Shown in pieces: positions 8,288 through 15,736 of a stretch of 25,106 nucleotides of DNA. The notes beneath the pieces are model-generated. The model did not search any database, was not told where the DNA came from, and was given only the letters and a program-made list of their open reading frames with translations. Position numbers and translations under genes: made by a program. Origin of the DNA: JBHEPS01 sp046261635 (lineage in GTDB: Bacteria; Acidobacteriota; Thermoanaerobaculia; Gp7-AA8); NCBI GenBank assembly GCA_046261635.1, contig JBHEOL010000175.1, forward strand, positions 1-25,106. Reading direction: 5' to 3'. Each line of letters begins with the position of its first letter. The first letter of the stretch is position 1.

Positions 8288-8901
8288 GGTGAGGTGTTCG
8301 TCCGAGTCCTGCGGAGGCGGGTGCCGATGACGGCAATCTCGTTCGGCGCGGAGGGATCGACCTCGACCACGTACTCGACCTCCTCATAGCCGCTCGCCGA
8401 GAGCCGGATCGTGTACTGCCCCTCGGACGGAAACTCGTAGAGATCCGGATCCTGGAACTGGTCGGCCGTGCCGATCGGGCGCTCGTTGATGTAGATCATC
8501 GCATCGGCCGGATCCACCTGGACCCTCATCGCCCTCTGGGCGCTCAACCGGATCGAGGGGAAAACTCCCTCCACTCCGCCGCGAATCACCACCGTCGACT
8601 GGGAATCGTCCCCGGTCAGGGGCAACGCTTCGGGGCGGTAGTCGCCGGACGCCCCATGGACCACGCGCGAAGCGCCCGGCTGCGGCTCTCCTGGCGCTCC
8701 TCCCTCGCTGGGAATCGCGACCGACGTGGCGCGCTCGAACGCCCGTCCGAGGGTCCCGCCACCGCGGTACTTGAGGCCCGTCATGACTGCCAGCACTCCC
8801 ATTCCAACGAGCACGATTCCGATCAGAACGGGAACCCATCCCGGCATACCCGTCGCTGTCTCGGGCGACTCATCAGGCTTCTCGGATGGATTGTCACTCA
8901 T
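8284..8901 (-). CDS. Single-pass membrane protein with C-terminal PEGA domain
   Basis: The 205-residue protein has a charged N-terminus (1-18), one transmembrane helix (about 22-43), a Gly/Pro/Ser-rich linker, and a C-terminal domain with PEGA features: VQVDPADAMIYINERPIGTA followed by PSEGQYTIRLSASGYEE. PEGA domains are beta-sandwich modules found on extracytoplasmic parts of membrane proteins and kinases, with no enzymatic role known. The domain most likely faces the periplasm. The start overlaps the stop of the upstream zinc-ribbon gene as ATGA, so the two are translationally coupled and probably functionally linked. Confidence 0.75.
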   Translation of the reverse strand: MSDNPSEKPDESPETATGMPGWVPVLIGIVLVGMGVLAVMTGLKYRGGGTLGRAFERATSVAIPSEGGAPGEPQPGASRVVHGASGDYRPEALPLTGDDSQSTVVIRGGVEGVFPSIRLSAQRAMRVQVDPADAMIYINERPIGTADQFQDPDLYEFPSEGQYTIRLSASGYEEVEYVVEVDPSAPNEIAVIGTRLRRTRTNTSP

Positions 8902-9308
8902 GGTTTTTCGTCGTCACCCTCGTCGATTACGGACGACCGCTCATCGGTGACGTCTTCCTCCTCGTCCGAACGCGACTCGAACTCCACGCGCCGGTCATCG
9001 ACGAGCTTCATCGCGCGATTCTCGTTTTCCGCCGAGACGTACACGCGGATCTCGCTCATGGTTCCGAGGTTCACGGGCTCCATGTTGAACTTCAGCGACT
9101 CGATGTGAGCGGTAATTCCCTCGGCCTCGAGATACCCCTCGAGAATCCGGGCTTCGTCGTCCGTTCCCACACTGGCGATCTCGACCCAGGTTTCGTCTCC
9201 GCCATCGATCGTCTGGAACGGGAGCTCGTCGACCAGGGCCACTTTGTCCTTCGGACACTCGGTCGCCGGTTCGTCAAATTGATGCTTGCAGACTGGGCAG
9301 TACGGCAT
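8898..9308 (-). CDS. Zinc-ribbon protein with DUF2007-like domain
   Basis: A 136-residue protein starts at ATG 9306-9308, supported by AAGGAGA about 9 bases upstream; the frame stays open further upstream but that part is Arg-rich and runs inside selD in another frame. The N-terminus MPYCPVCKHQFDEPATECPK looks like a zinc ribbon, although only three cysteines (4, 7, 18) are present, so His9 or Asp21 may complete the site. The middle (WVEIASVGTDDEARILEGYL then EAEGITAHIES) fits the DUF2007 'putative signal transducing protein' pattern. The C-terminus is a highly acidic tail. No enzymatic function is known. It is coupled to the PEGA gene and lies 104 bases after selD. Confidence 0.72.
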   Translation of the reverse strand: MPYCPVCKHQFDEPATECPKDKVALVDELPFQTIDGGDETWVEIASVGTDDEARILEGYLEAEGITAHIESLKFNMEPVNLGTMSEIRVYVSAENENRAMKLVDDRRVEFESRSDEEEDVTDERSSVIDEGDDEKP

Positions 9309-9412
9309 ACGGGTTCGTCTCCTTGCTGCGGATTCCGATCTCAGCGACCTCGGACACCCGATCTTATCCAAATTTCGGTCCAGAACCCGGTTCCGCCCAC
9401 GGGAACCCTCGA

Positions 9413-10483
9413 TTATCCGATCAGCTCCACCGTTCCGCCACGTCCGGTCAGTTCCCCGATGTGCCAGAAAACGACCCCCCGGCTCGCGAACCCTTTCTCG
9501 AGCTCGGAGGCGCGGTCGGGCGGAATCGCGATCAGGAGCCCTCCGCTCGTCTGAGCGTCGCACAGCAGAAGAAGTTCCTCCTCGGACAATCCTCCCTCGA
9601 TCCCGCCGCGGTAGGCAGCAAGGTTCCTGCGGGAACCCTCGGGTATCAGCCCCTTCGCAAGCCATTCGCGGGCGCCTTCCATCACCGGAACGGCCTCGCG
9701 CCGAATCGAAGCGCCCAGCTCGCCCCCCCGGCACATCTCACGAAGATGACCGATCAGGCCATAGCCGGTGACGTCGGTCGCCGCCGAAGCGCGCGCCTCC
9801 ACCATCGCCCGGCTCGCATCCCGGTTGAGGGTCGTCATCCATCGGATCGCCTCTTCGAGGGAGGGGCGCTCACGACGGAGCATCCGGGCAAGGCGGCTCC
9901 CTCCCGCCCGCCAGGCGGCAACCAGAATCCCGTTGCCGATCGGCTTCGTCAGGTAGAGCCGGTCGCCGGCACTCCCGGTCGAGTTCCGGACGATCTGCGT
10001 GACGGGGGCCATTCCCGTGACCGCGACCCCATATTTCGGAACGTCGTCGATGATCGTGTGCCCTCCGGCGATCGGAAAGCCTGCCTCCGCCGCCTTGTCG
10101 ACTCCACCCCGGAAGATGTCTTCCAGCATCTGCAGCGGCAGCTTCTTCGACGGGAAGCCGGCGATCGCCAGCCCGAGAATCGGCTCCGCGCCCATGGCAT
10201 AGACGTCGGACACCGAGTTTGCCGCGGCGATCGCGCCGAACAGATAAGGGTCATCGACGATCGGCGTGAAAAAATCGACCGTCTGAACGAGCGCACGTCC
10301 CCCGTCGATGCGGAGAACGGCCGCATCGTCGCTCGTGCTCTCGTCCACCAGAAGATCGCCCCCCAGATGCGGAGGGAGGTGCGCGAGGATCGTTTGCAGG
10401 TCATCCTGACCCAGCTTGCACGCTCACCCACCTGTGGTCGCGAACGATGAGAGCGGCGGATGCCTTTGGATCTTTGCCTTCAT
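9413..10483 (-). CDS. selD: Selenide, water dikinase; selenoprotein with in-frame TGA read as Sec
   Basis: SelD makes selenophosphate from selenide and ATP, the selenium donor for Sec-tRNA. The conventional reading frame begins only at GTG 10348 (just before DESTSDDAAVLRI), lacking the catalytic N-terminus. Read upstream in the same frame, the sequence passes one TGA (10424-10426) and reaches ATG 10483, giving a 356-residue protein beginning MKAKIQRHPPLSSFATTGG-U20-ACKLGQ. GGUACK matches the SelD active-site loop, where position 20 is Sec or Cys and Lys23 is also conserved. Other family motifs follow: VQTVDFFTPIVDDPYLFG, AANSVSDVYAMGAEPI, AGGHTI, DVTGYGLIGHL and DAQTSGGLL. Calling the gene without recoding truncates it. 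It is followed by the zinc-ribbon and PEGA genes. Confidence 0.92.
10395..10420 (-). promoter_or_regulatory. Candidate bacterial SECIS element in selD
   Basis: Just after the selD UGA, GGTCA (10411-10407) pairs with TGACC (10403-10399) around a GGA loop. A further TGCA/TGCA pairing (10420-10417 with 10398-10395) is offset by a 5-base bulge. The loop G lies 18 nt after UGA, within the spacing known for bacterial SECIS elements recognised by SelB, and the GG in a small apical loop is the expected feature. The fold is drawn by eye. Confidence 0.65.
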
Positions 10484-10491
10484 GCGCCGCC

Positions 10492-10497
10492 ATCCTA
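10492..10497 (-). promoter_or_regulatory. -10-like box TAGGAT for selD
   Basis: TAGGAT on the minus strand lies 8 bases before the selD ATG at 10483. The arrangement resembles the TldD promoter and predicts a very short leader. No clear Shine-Dalgarno or -35 box is seen. Confidence 0.3.
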
Positions 10498-10574
10498 TCC
10501 GATCTCTGACCAGCCCCATTCGTTCGACCCGCGGGGGGAGGAATCCCTTCGGCCAGCACGTGTTATCCAACCCG

Positions 10575-10874
10575 ATGGAGATCGATTACCGGGCCCTGGC
10601 CGACGACATGGAGAGCGGACTCTTCCGAAACCGCCTCCGCGCCGAGCTCGCGGAAGGCTTCGGCAAACTGCAGGCGGAGGGCGAGCGGCTCCCTCCGGCC
10701 TCTTACTACGCGACCAAGATCGTGGAAGTGATCCACTCGGGAGCCCCGGTTCCGCTCGAGAAGGAGTTTTCCTACTACCTCTACCAGGAAGCGCTGCTCG
10801 CCTGTGAAGAGGCGCGCGCCAAGGTGCTGGGGGATGAAGTCGCCCCCCCGTTCGATCCCCTCGCGGGCGGCTGA
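10575..10874 (+). CDS. Small protein of unknown function
   Basis: A 99-residue acidic protein from ATG 10575. Codon use is strongly coding (G/C at most third positions, balanced amino acids), and the product looks helical (MEIDYRALADDMESGLFRNR; YYLYQEALLACEEARAKVLG). I do not recognise the family; there are no cysteine clusters, signal peptide or membrane segments. No Shine-Dalgarno site precedes ATG 10575 or the in-frame GTG at 10560, so the start is uncertain. It is divergent from selD across ~90 bases, and its last 94 bases overlap the convergent peptidase gene. Confidence 0.55.
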   Translation: MEIDYRALADDMESGLFRNRLRAELAEGFGKLQAEGERLPPASYYATKIVEVIHSGAPVPLEKEFSYYLYQEALLACEEARAKVLGDEVAPPFDPLAGG

Positions 10875-11971
10875 GGCGGGGCTCCACCCCATCGAAATTC
10901 GACGGTCATCCCTTTCCGCACGACCGTCGAGATCACCGCGCGCTCCTCGAGCTCGTGCTCGAGACTGCGCGCGAACTCTTCCGCCTCCGTTTCGGAGATC
11001 CATGCGCTCGTCCCCCGCACGATCACCCCCCCGTCGTTCCTGCTCACCTGAACGCAGTCGTGGAGCATCCCGTCGGCCGCCGGATCTCCGAGGAGAAACC
11101 CCCAGTGGAAACGCCCGAGCGGAGTGCTCACCAAGGAGTCCGGGTCGCTGCACGCGGGGCGTCCGCTCGCGTGGCCCGCGCGAAAGTAGACTTCCGGCCG
11201 AAGCACCTCTTCCGTCGTAAGGGGCGGCCGGCCGTGAAGGGCATCGACACCTTTCCACCCCTCCCGCCGGAAGGCCTCGATCACCAGTCCAAGGCCCTGG
11301 ATGTAGGGAAACTTCATACTCTCGACGAAGTACGGTTCGGCGTCCTCGGGCATGCCGGGACTCGTCGCGGCCATCGTCGCCATCGAGGAAACCAGATCCT
11401 CGCTGGCGACGAGATCCTCGAGGGTCATGCCCATCGGCTCGATCATGGCCGCCAGCATCAGAAGAGTGGCTTCACCCTCCAGGACGGCGTGATAGGCCAT
11501 CTGGCGGTCCCAGTCGCCCTCCAGAGCCCGGAGGCGCCTGCCGGCATCGAATCGCTGATCCTGCAAAGCATGGGTCAGCTCGTGGATGGCGACCGCCTCG
11601 GCGAGCAGCGCCGGAAGTGGGGTGCCGTCGGGACCGGCGTCGAACGTGTAGTACTTCCGGCTGGTAGGATCGTAGAAGGCGAGCACCTGCGCCTCGTAAA
11701 CGGTGAGCAGGTTCTCGAGCGCGGTCGAGGATTCAGGGATCAGCAGGAGGGCTTCGAGGACCTCCATCGCGTCGCCGGTGGGAAGGGTGTTATCGCGCGC
11801 GATCTGGTCGAGAAGCACCTGCCGAAGATCGCTCCGAGAGAGCTCGACGACCTCGACCGGGCGATCGAAAGCGAGACCCCGCAGAGACTCCACCCGGGCG
11901 GAAATCTCCGGAACGCCGGCCCTGACGAGCGGAGAAATCAGGAGGAGGAAAAGGAGCGCTCGGATGGGCAT
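10781..11971 (-). CDS. Secreted HExxH metallopeptidase-like protein
   Basis: From ATG 11971 the protein has 396 residues. It starts with a clear signal peptide (MPIRALLFLLLISPLVRAG). HELTH at 130-134, followed by ALQDQ, is a zinc-metallopeptidase motif, and LEGEA at about 164-168 supplies a glutamate ~33 residues downstream, the arrangement of gluzincin-type peptidases. The substrate is unknown; the protein should act in the periplasm or outside. The ATG at 12004 would add 11 residues ahead of the signal sequence and has GAGGA touching it, so the start is not certain. The last ~35 residues (GGAPPQPPARG onward) are Pro/Ser/Ala-rich and are read opposite the 10575 gene, so this tail may be a run-on rather than a folded part. 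Confidence 0.75.
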   Translation of the reverse strand: MPIRALLFLLLISPLVRAGVPEISARVESLRGLAFDRPVEVVELSRSDLRQVLLDQIARDNTLPTGDAMEVLEALLLIPESSTALENLLTVYEAQVLAFYDPTSRKYYTFDAGPDGTPLPALLAEAVAIHELTHALQDQRFDAGRRLRALEGDWDRQMAYHAVLEGEATLLMLAAMIEPMGMTLEDLVASEDLVSSMATMAATSPGMPEDAEPYFVESMKFPYIQGLGLVIEAFRREGWKGVDALHGRPPLTTEEVLRPEVYFRAGHASGRPACSDPDSLVSTPLGRFHWGFLLGDPAADGMLHDCVQVSRNDGGVIVRGTSAWISETEAEEFARSLEHELEERAVISTVVRKGMTVEFRWGGAPPQPPARGSNGGATSSPSTLARASSQASSASW

Positions 11972-12041
11972 GTACGGCCCAACACGAGCCTCGCGACCCT
12001 CCATTCCTCGAGAACCGGCGGACCGAGGGCGCTTTCCGTGC

Positions 12042-12071
12042 TTGTGCCGGGAGGAAAGAGTCCCTTAGAAT
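12042..12071 (+). promoter_or_regulatory. Sigma70-type promoter for the anti-sigma/STAS operon
   Basis: TTGTGC (12042-12047) and TAGAAT (12066-12071) are separated by 18 bases. The expected transcription start is ~10 bases before the ATG at 12090, and no Shine-Dalgarno sequence lies in that leader. The peptidase gene is read divergently from the same region. Confidence 0.5.
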
Positions 12072-12089
12072 CGCGGCCTGACTCATCCG

Positions 12090-12527
12090 ATGGAACGCCG
12101 CTCAGAACGGATTGAAATTACGATCAGCAGCCGGTTCGAGAATATCGAGCTGGTTCAGGTGATCGCGGAGCATCTGTGCGAACATGCGGGCGTCGATGAC
12201 GACGCGGCCCATTGGGTTGGGATGGCCGTGAGGGAAGGGGTCGCCAATGCCATCAAGCACGGAAACCGGCTCGACGTGGCCAAGAAGGTGAACACGGTGT
12301 TCGGTCTCGAGGGCAGCAGGCTGTCGGTCGAGATCTCGGACCAGGGGTCGGGGTTCGATCCGACCGAGGTCAGTGATCCACTGAGCCCGCCGAATCTGAT
12401 GAAAACCAGCGGGCGGGGTATCTTCTACATGCGGACGTTCATGGACTCGGTCGACTACGATTTCTCCTACGCGGGAGGAACGCGGCTGGTGATGACCAAG
12501 ATGCTCGAACAGCAAAAGGAATCCTGA
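12090..12527 (+). CDS. RsbW/SpoIIAB-like anti-sigma factor, serine kinase
   Basis: The 145-residue protein is a single GHKL (HATPase_c_2) domain. The N box is VREGVANAIKHGN, the G1 box DQGSGFDP and the G2 box SGRGIFYMRTFMD. Proteins of this kind hold a sigma factor or another target and phosphorylate a STAS antagonist on serine. The next gene, 33 bases downstream, encodes such an antagonist, so the two form the partner-switching core. No sigma factor or PP2C phosphatase gene is adjacent; they would have to be elsewhere, or this pair controls a non-sigma output. Confidence 0.9.
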   Translation: MERRSERIEITISSRFENIELVQVIAEHLCEHAGVDDDAAHWVGMAVREGVANAIKHGNRLDVAKKVNTVFGLEGSRLSVEISDQGSGFDPTEVSDPLSPPNLMKTSGRGIFYMRTFMDSVDYDFSYAGGTRLVMTKMLEQQKES

Positions 12528-12560
12528 GCTGCTCAGCTCAACAGGACTGAAGGAGACAAT

Positions 12561-12896
12561 ATGAAAACCAGCTCTCGCAACGTGAATGGAGTGGAGATCA
12601 TCAAACTCGAAGGAAAGATCACGATCGGAGCTGGCGACTCCCAGCTCCGCGACGTGATCACCAATGCGGTCAAGGAAGGAAAGAACCACATCCTCCTCGA
12701 CATGAAAGAGGTCTCGACGATCGACTCGTCGGGCATCGGAGAGCTGGTCGGCGCCTACACCACCGTCACCAATCGGGGCGGCAAGCTCAAACTGGTGCAT
12801 CTGCCTGGAAAGGTGACCGATCTGCTTCAGGTCACCCAGCTCATCACCGTTTTCGAGGTTTACGAAGACGAGTCCGAGGCGGTGAGCTCCTTCTGA
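12561..12896 (+). CDS. STAS-domain anti-sigma factor antagonist (RsbV/SpoIIAA-like)
   Basis: The 111-residue protein is one STAS domain, the usual length of RsbV/SpoIIAA. The phosphorylation loop TIDSSGIGEL includes Ser56 and Ser57, with the site equivalent to the SpoIIAA phosphoserine in DSSG. Dephosphorylated antagonist would bind the upstream kinase and free its target. ATG 12561 is preceded by AAGGAG at good spacing, which may give a higher yield than the upstream gene, whose own ribosome site is weak. The transcript ends at the hairpin at 12931-12957. Confidence 0.92.
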   Translation: MKTSSRNVNGVEIIKLEGKITIGAGDSQLRDVITNAVKEGKNHILLDMKEVSTIDSSGIGELVGAYTTVTNRGGKLKLVHLPGKVTDLLQVTQLITVFEVYEDESEAVSSF

Positions 12897-12930
12897 GCCG
12901 CATACCGGGCCCGCGCCTGGAGCCCGAGTG

Positions 12931-12957
12931 AAAAAGCCCGTCATCGGCGGGCTTTTT
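12931..12957. terminator. Bidirectional rho-independent terminator
   Basis: AAAAAGCCCG (12931-12940) pairs with CGGGCTTTTT (12948-12957) around a 7-base loop. T-runs occur in both directions, so it can end the STAS operon and the convergent lipoprotein gene. Confidence 0.88.
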
Positions 12958-12979
12958 CATCGAACACTCGCGCCGGCGT

Positions 12980-13600
12980 TCAAAACCGCTGCCGCGCGGC
13001 CTCGGCTTCCCTCCGGCGAGCGCCCATCCAGTCGATCGGCAGCGGGTTGGTCCGGATCGAGACCACGGATTCGAGCCACCGGGTGAACATCTCGTCCGCC
13101 AGAGCCGAATCGGCAATCGCGTTCTCGCGAATCCCCACCAGGACTCGGAATGGCTCCACCTCGGAAAGCACGCTGACCCGGATCTGGACGTAGCGCGGGT
13201 AAGGACTGATCGGGGTCGGTGGCGGAAGATTCAGGTTGAGGCGGGCCACTCCGCTGAAATTCTTCTTCTCGCCCGGCAGAATCTCCACCAGGCGCGGAAG
13301 CAAGTCGTGACCCGGCACCTCGGACCCGAGGTGAATCACGACCGTGCGCTCCCCTTCCTCGAATGAAACGGCCGGGACCAGATCCGCCACTGCAATCGGC
13401 TCGGCGCGCTCGTTCGTGATGTCCCACGTCATGCGGAGGGAGGTCCCGGGACCGAAGCTCTCGGTGAAAATCTGGGCATCGACGCGCACGCCGTCTTCGG
13501 TGCCGAGGAGTCTGCGCGGTTCTTCCAGGTCGACGCCGGAGCTCGCACATCCGCCTGCGAGCAGAAGTACGAGCGCGAGCAGCAGGTTCCCGAATCTCAT
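12980..13600 (-). CDS. Predicted lipoprotein of unknown function
   Basis: The ATG at 13600 has GGAGG about 8 bases upstream and gives a 206-residue protein with a lipoprotein signal: MRFGNLLLALVLLLAGGC, with lipidated Cys18. An upstream in-frame start at 13693 would bury this signal. The mature part begins with a predicted beta-rich domain (LRMTWDITNERAEPIAVADL, VLPxEKK-type strands) resembling an immunoglobulin-like fold, then ends in a basic helix (GARRREAEAARQRF). I cannot assign a family. It follows lepA on the same strand after 144 bases, so it may share that transcript or have its own promoter. Confidence 0.8.
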   Translation of the reverse strand: MRFGNLLLALVLLLAGGCASSGVDLEEPRRLLGTEDGVRVDAQIFTESFGPGTSLRMTWDITNERAEPIAVADLVPAVSFEEGERTVVIHLGSEVPGHDLLPRLVEILPGEKKNFSGVARLNLNLPPPTPISPYPRYVQIRVSVLSEVEPFRVLVGIRENAIADSALADEMFTRWLESVVSIRTNPLPIDWMGARRREAEAARQRF

Positions 13601-13744
13601 TCCGATCCCTCCCCCGTCATCTTCCCACACCCTGTCGCCGCGGGAAACGGTTGGCGGCATCGACCGAAGGCGTCCCCCGCGAATCTCGTTCACCCCATCG
13701 AATGGGAAGAGCGTTGGTCACGATGGCGGCGATGCGGAGAGAGG

Positions 13745-15541
13745 TCAATCGATCTTCAACACCGCCAGAAATGCTTCCTGCGGGATATCGACTCTCCCTA
13801 CCCTCTTCATCCGCTTCTTTCCTTCCTTCTGTTTCTCGAGGAGCTTGCGCTTTCTCGAGATGTCACCGCCGTAACACTTGGCGATGACGTTCTTCCGGAG
13901 GGCTTTCACGGTCTCGCGGGCGATGATGCGGTTACCGACGGCGGCCTGGAGGGCGACCTCGAACATCTGCCGGGGTATGAACTCTCTCATCTTCTCGACG
14001 AGGAGCTTTCCACGTCCGAATGCCTTGTCCCGATGAACGATCAGGGAAAGCGCGTCGAGCGGCTCGCCGTTGACCAGAATGTCGAGCTTCACCAGTTCGC
14101 TCTGGCGATAGCCGACAAACTGATAATCGAGCGACGCATAACCGCGGGACATCGATTTCAACTTGTCGAAGAAATCGAGGATTACCTCATTCAACGGCAT
14201 CTCGTACACAATCATCACTCTGTTGGCAGCGACGTACTCCAGCTTCTTCTGGATGCCGCGCCTGTCGGTGGCGAGAGCGAGAATCGGGCCAACGAATTCG
14301 TCTTTCGTCAGAATCGTCGCCAGGATGAAAGGCTCCTCGATGTACGAGATCGTCGACGGATCCGGAAGCTTCTGGGGATTCTCGACGTCGAGCGTTTTTC
14401 CGTCGGTGTTGTGGACGATGTACCGGACCCCCGGAGCCGACGTCAGCAGTTCGAGGTTGAACTCCCTCTCGAGCCGCTCCTGGATGATCTCCATGTGAAG
14501 CAGGCCGAGAAATCCGCAGCGAAACCCGAAACCGAGAGCCGTCGACGTCTCCGGCTCGTAACTGAATGAAGCGTCGTTCAGCTTCAACTTCGCCACGGCG
14601 TCGCGCAGGTTTTCGTAGTCGTCGCTGTTGATCGGGTAGATTCCAGCGAAGACCATTGGCTTGACGTCCTCGAAGCCGGGAAGGGCTTCGACGACCGCGT
14701 CACCCTGGGTCACCGTGTCGCCGATTTTCGCCTGCACGATGTCCTTGACGTTCGCACCGATGAAACCGACTTCCCCTACACCGAGACTCTCCACCTCGCG
14801 CCCTTTCGGGCTGAAAACACCGAGGGAGCTCACCTCGTATTTGCGCCCGGTCGAGACGAAGCGGATCGTCATCCCCTTACGCAACTCGCCGTCGATCACG
14901 CGCACCAGCACCATGACCCCGCGGTACGGGTCATACCAGGAATCGAAAAGCAGCGCGCGCAGAGGCTGATCAGCCTCTCCTTTCGGAGGGGGAATCGCCG
15001 AGACGATCCTCTCGAGAACGTCCTCCACACCGAGCCCGACCTTCGCCGAGGCGAGCACGGCGTCGTGAGCGTCGAGCCCAATCACCTGCTCGATCTGCTC
15101 GCGAACGCGGTCGGGCTCCGCTGAGGGAAGATCCACCTTGTTGATCACCGGGATGATCGCCAGGTCGTTCTCGATCGCCAGATAGCTGTTCGCCAGGGTC
15201 TGCGCTTCGACTCCCTGGGTCGCATCCACGACCAGGACCGCCCCCTCACACGCCGCCAGGCTCCGGCTGACCTCGTATGTGAAATCGACGTGACCTGGCG
15301 TGTCGATCAGGTTGAACAGGTACGTCTGCCCGTCCTTCGCCAGGTAATTCAGGGTCACCGCACGGGCTTTGATCGTAATCCCCCGTTCGCGCTCCAGATC
15401 CATGTCGTCGAGCATCTGCTCGCCCATCTGGCGCGCCTCGACCGCCCCGGTCCGCATCAGGATCCGGTCGGAAAGCGTCGTCTTCCCATGGTCGATATGG
15501 GCAATGATCGAGAAATTGCGTATGAGCTTCGGGTCTGTCAT
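13745..15541 (-). CDS. lepA: Elongation factor 4 (LepA), ribosome back-translocase
   Basis: At 598 residues the protein has the standard LepA length. Near the N-terminus are IAHIDHGKTT, RERGITIKA, DTPGHVDF and NKVDLP, the canonical G motifs with the catalytic histidine in place. The LepA-specific C-terminal domain is recognisable by YASLDYQFVGYR, DALSLIVHRDKAFGRG and the tail KCYGGDISRKRKLLEKQKEG followed by KKRMKRVG. The start MTDPKLIRNFS (ATG 15541) matches family N-termini; the longer in-frame start at 15589 adds an Arg-rich stretch. No strong Shine-Dalgarno is visible. It acts on stalled or mistranslocated ribosomes. Confidence 0.97.
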   Translation of the reverse strand: MTDPKLIRNFSIIAHIDHGKTTLSDRILMRTGAVEARQMGEQMLDDMDLERERGITIKARAVTLNYLAKDGQTYLFNLIDTPGHVDFTYEVSRSLAACEGAVLVVDATQGVEAQTLANSYLAIENDLAIIPVINKVDLPSAEPDRVREQIEQVIGLDAHDAVLASAKVGLGVEDVLERIVSAIPPPKGEADQPLRALLFDSWYDPYRGVMVLVRVIDGELRKGMTIRFVSTGRKYEVSSLGVFSPKGREVESLGVGEVGFIGANVKDIVQAKIGDTVTQGDAVVEALPGFEDVKPMVFAGIYPINSDDYENLRDAVAKLKLNDASFSYEPETSTALGFGFRCGFLGLLHMEIIQERLEREFNLELLTSAPGVRYIVHNTDGKTLDVENPQKLPDPSTISYIEEPFILATILTKDEFVGPILALATDRRGIQKKLEYVAANRVMIVYEMPLNEVILDFFDKLKSMSRGYASLDYQFVGYRQSELVKLDILVNGEPLDALSLIVHRDKAFGRGKLLVEKMREFIPRQMFEVALQAAVGNRIIARETVKALRKNVIAKCYGGDISRKRKLLEKQKEGKKRMKRVGRVDIPQEAFLAVLKID

Positions 15542-15709
15542 CGGTCGTCTGAGCCCGCGCCTCACGCGGGGCGCCCCATCTAACACCAAAGAAAGGCGAA
15601 GTCATCCTCCCTCGCCGGATCCCCGCCTCGCCGGGTACCCCAACCCTCGGCGATCGACGCTCACATCCCGCCACCATGGCCGTCACTCAAATCGCACGAC
15701 CACCTTGGA

Positions 15710-15715
15710 TATGAT
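15710..15715 (+). promoter_or_regulatory. -10-like box TATGAT for the dehydrogenase gene
   Basis: TATGAT lies 21 bases before ATG 15737, which has GGAGGA at 15723-15728. The -35 region is not clear. The lepA gene is read divergently. Confidence 0.35.
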
Positions 15716-15736
15716 GCGCGCCGGAGGACTGCTCTG

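Noticed and set aside
9309..9734. Extension of the zinc-ribbon gene into selD
   Set aside because: The sequence is Arg-rich out-of-frame selD; the zinc ribbon begins right after ATG 9308 with its own ribosome site.
10346..10348. GTG as the start of selD
   Set aside because: It would remove the active-site loop; the upstream frame through TGA restores a full family N-terminus.
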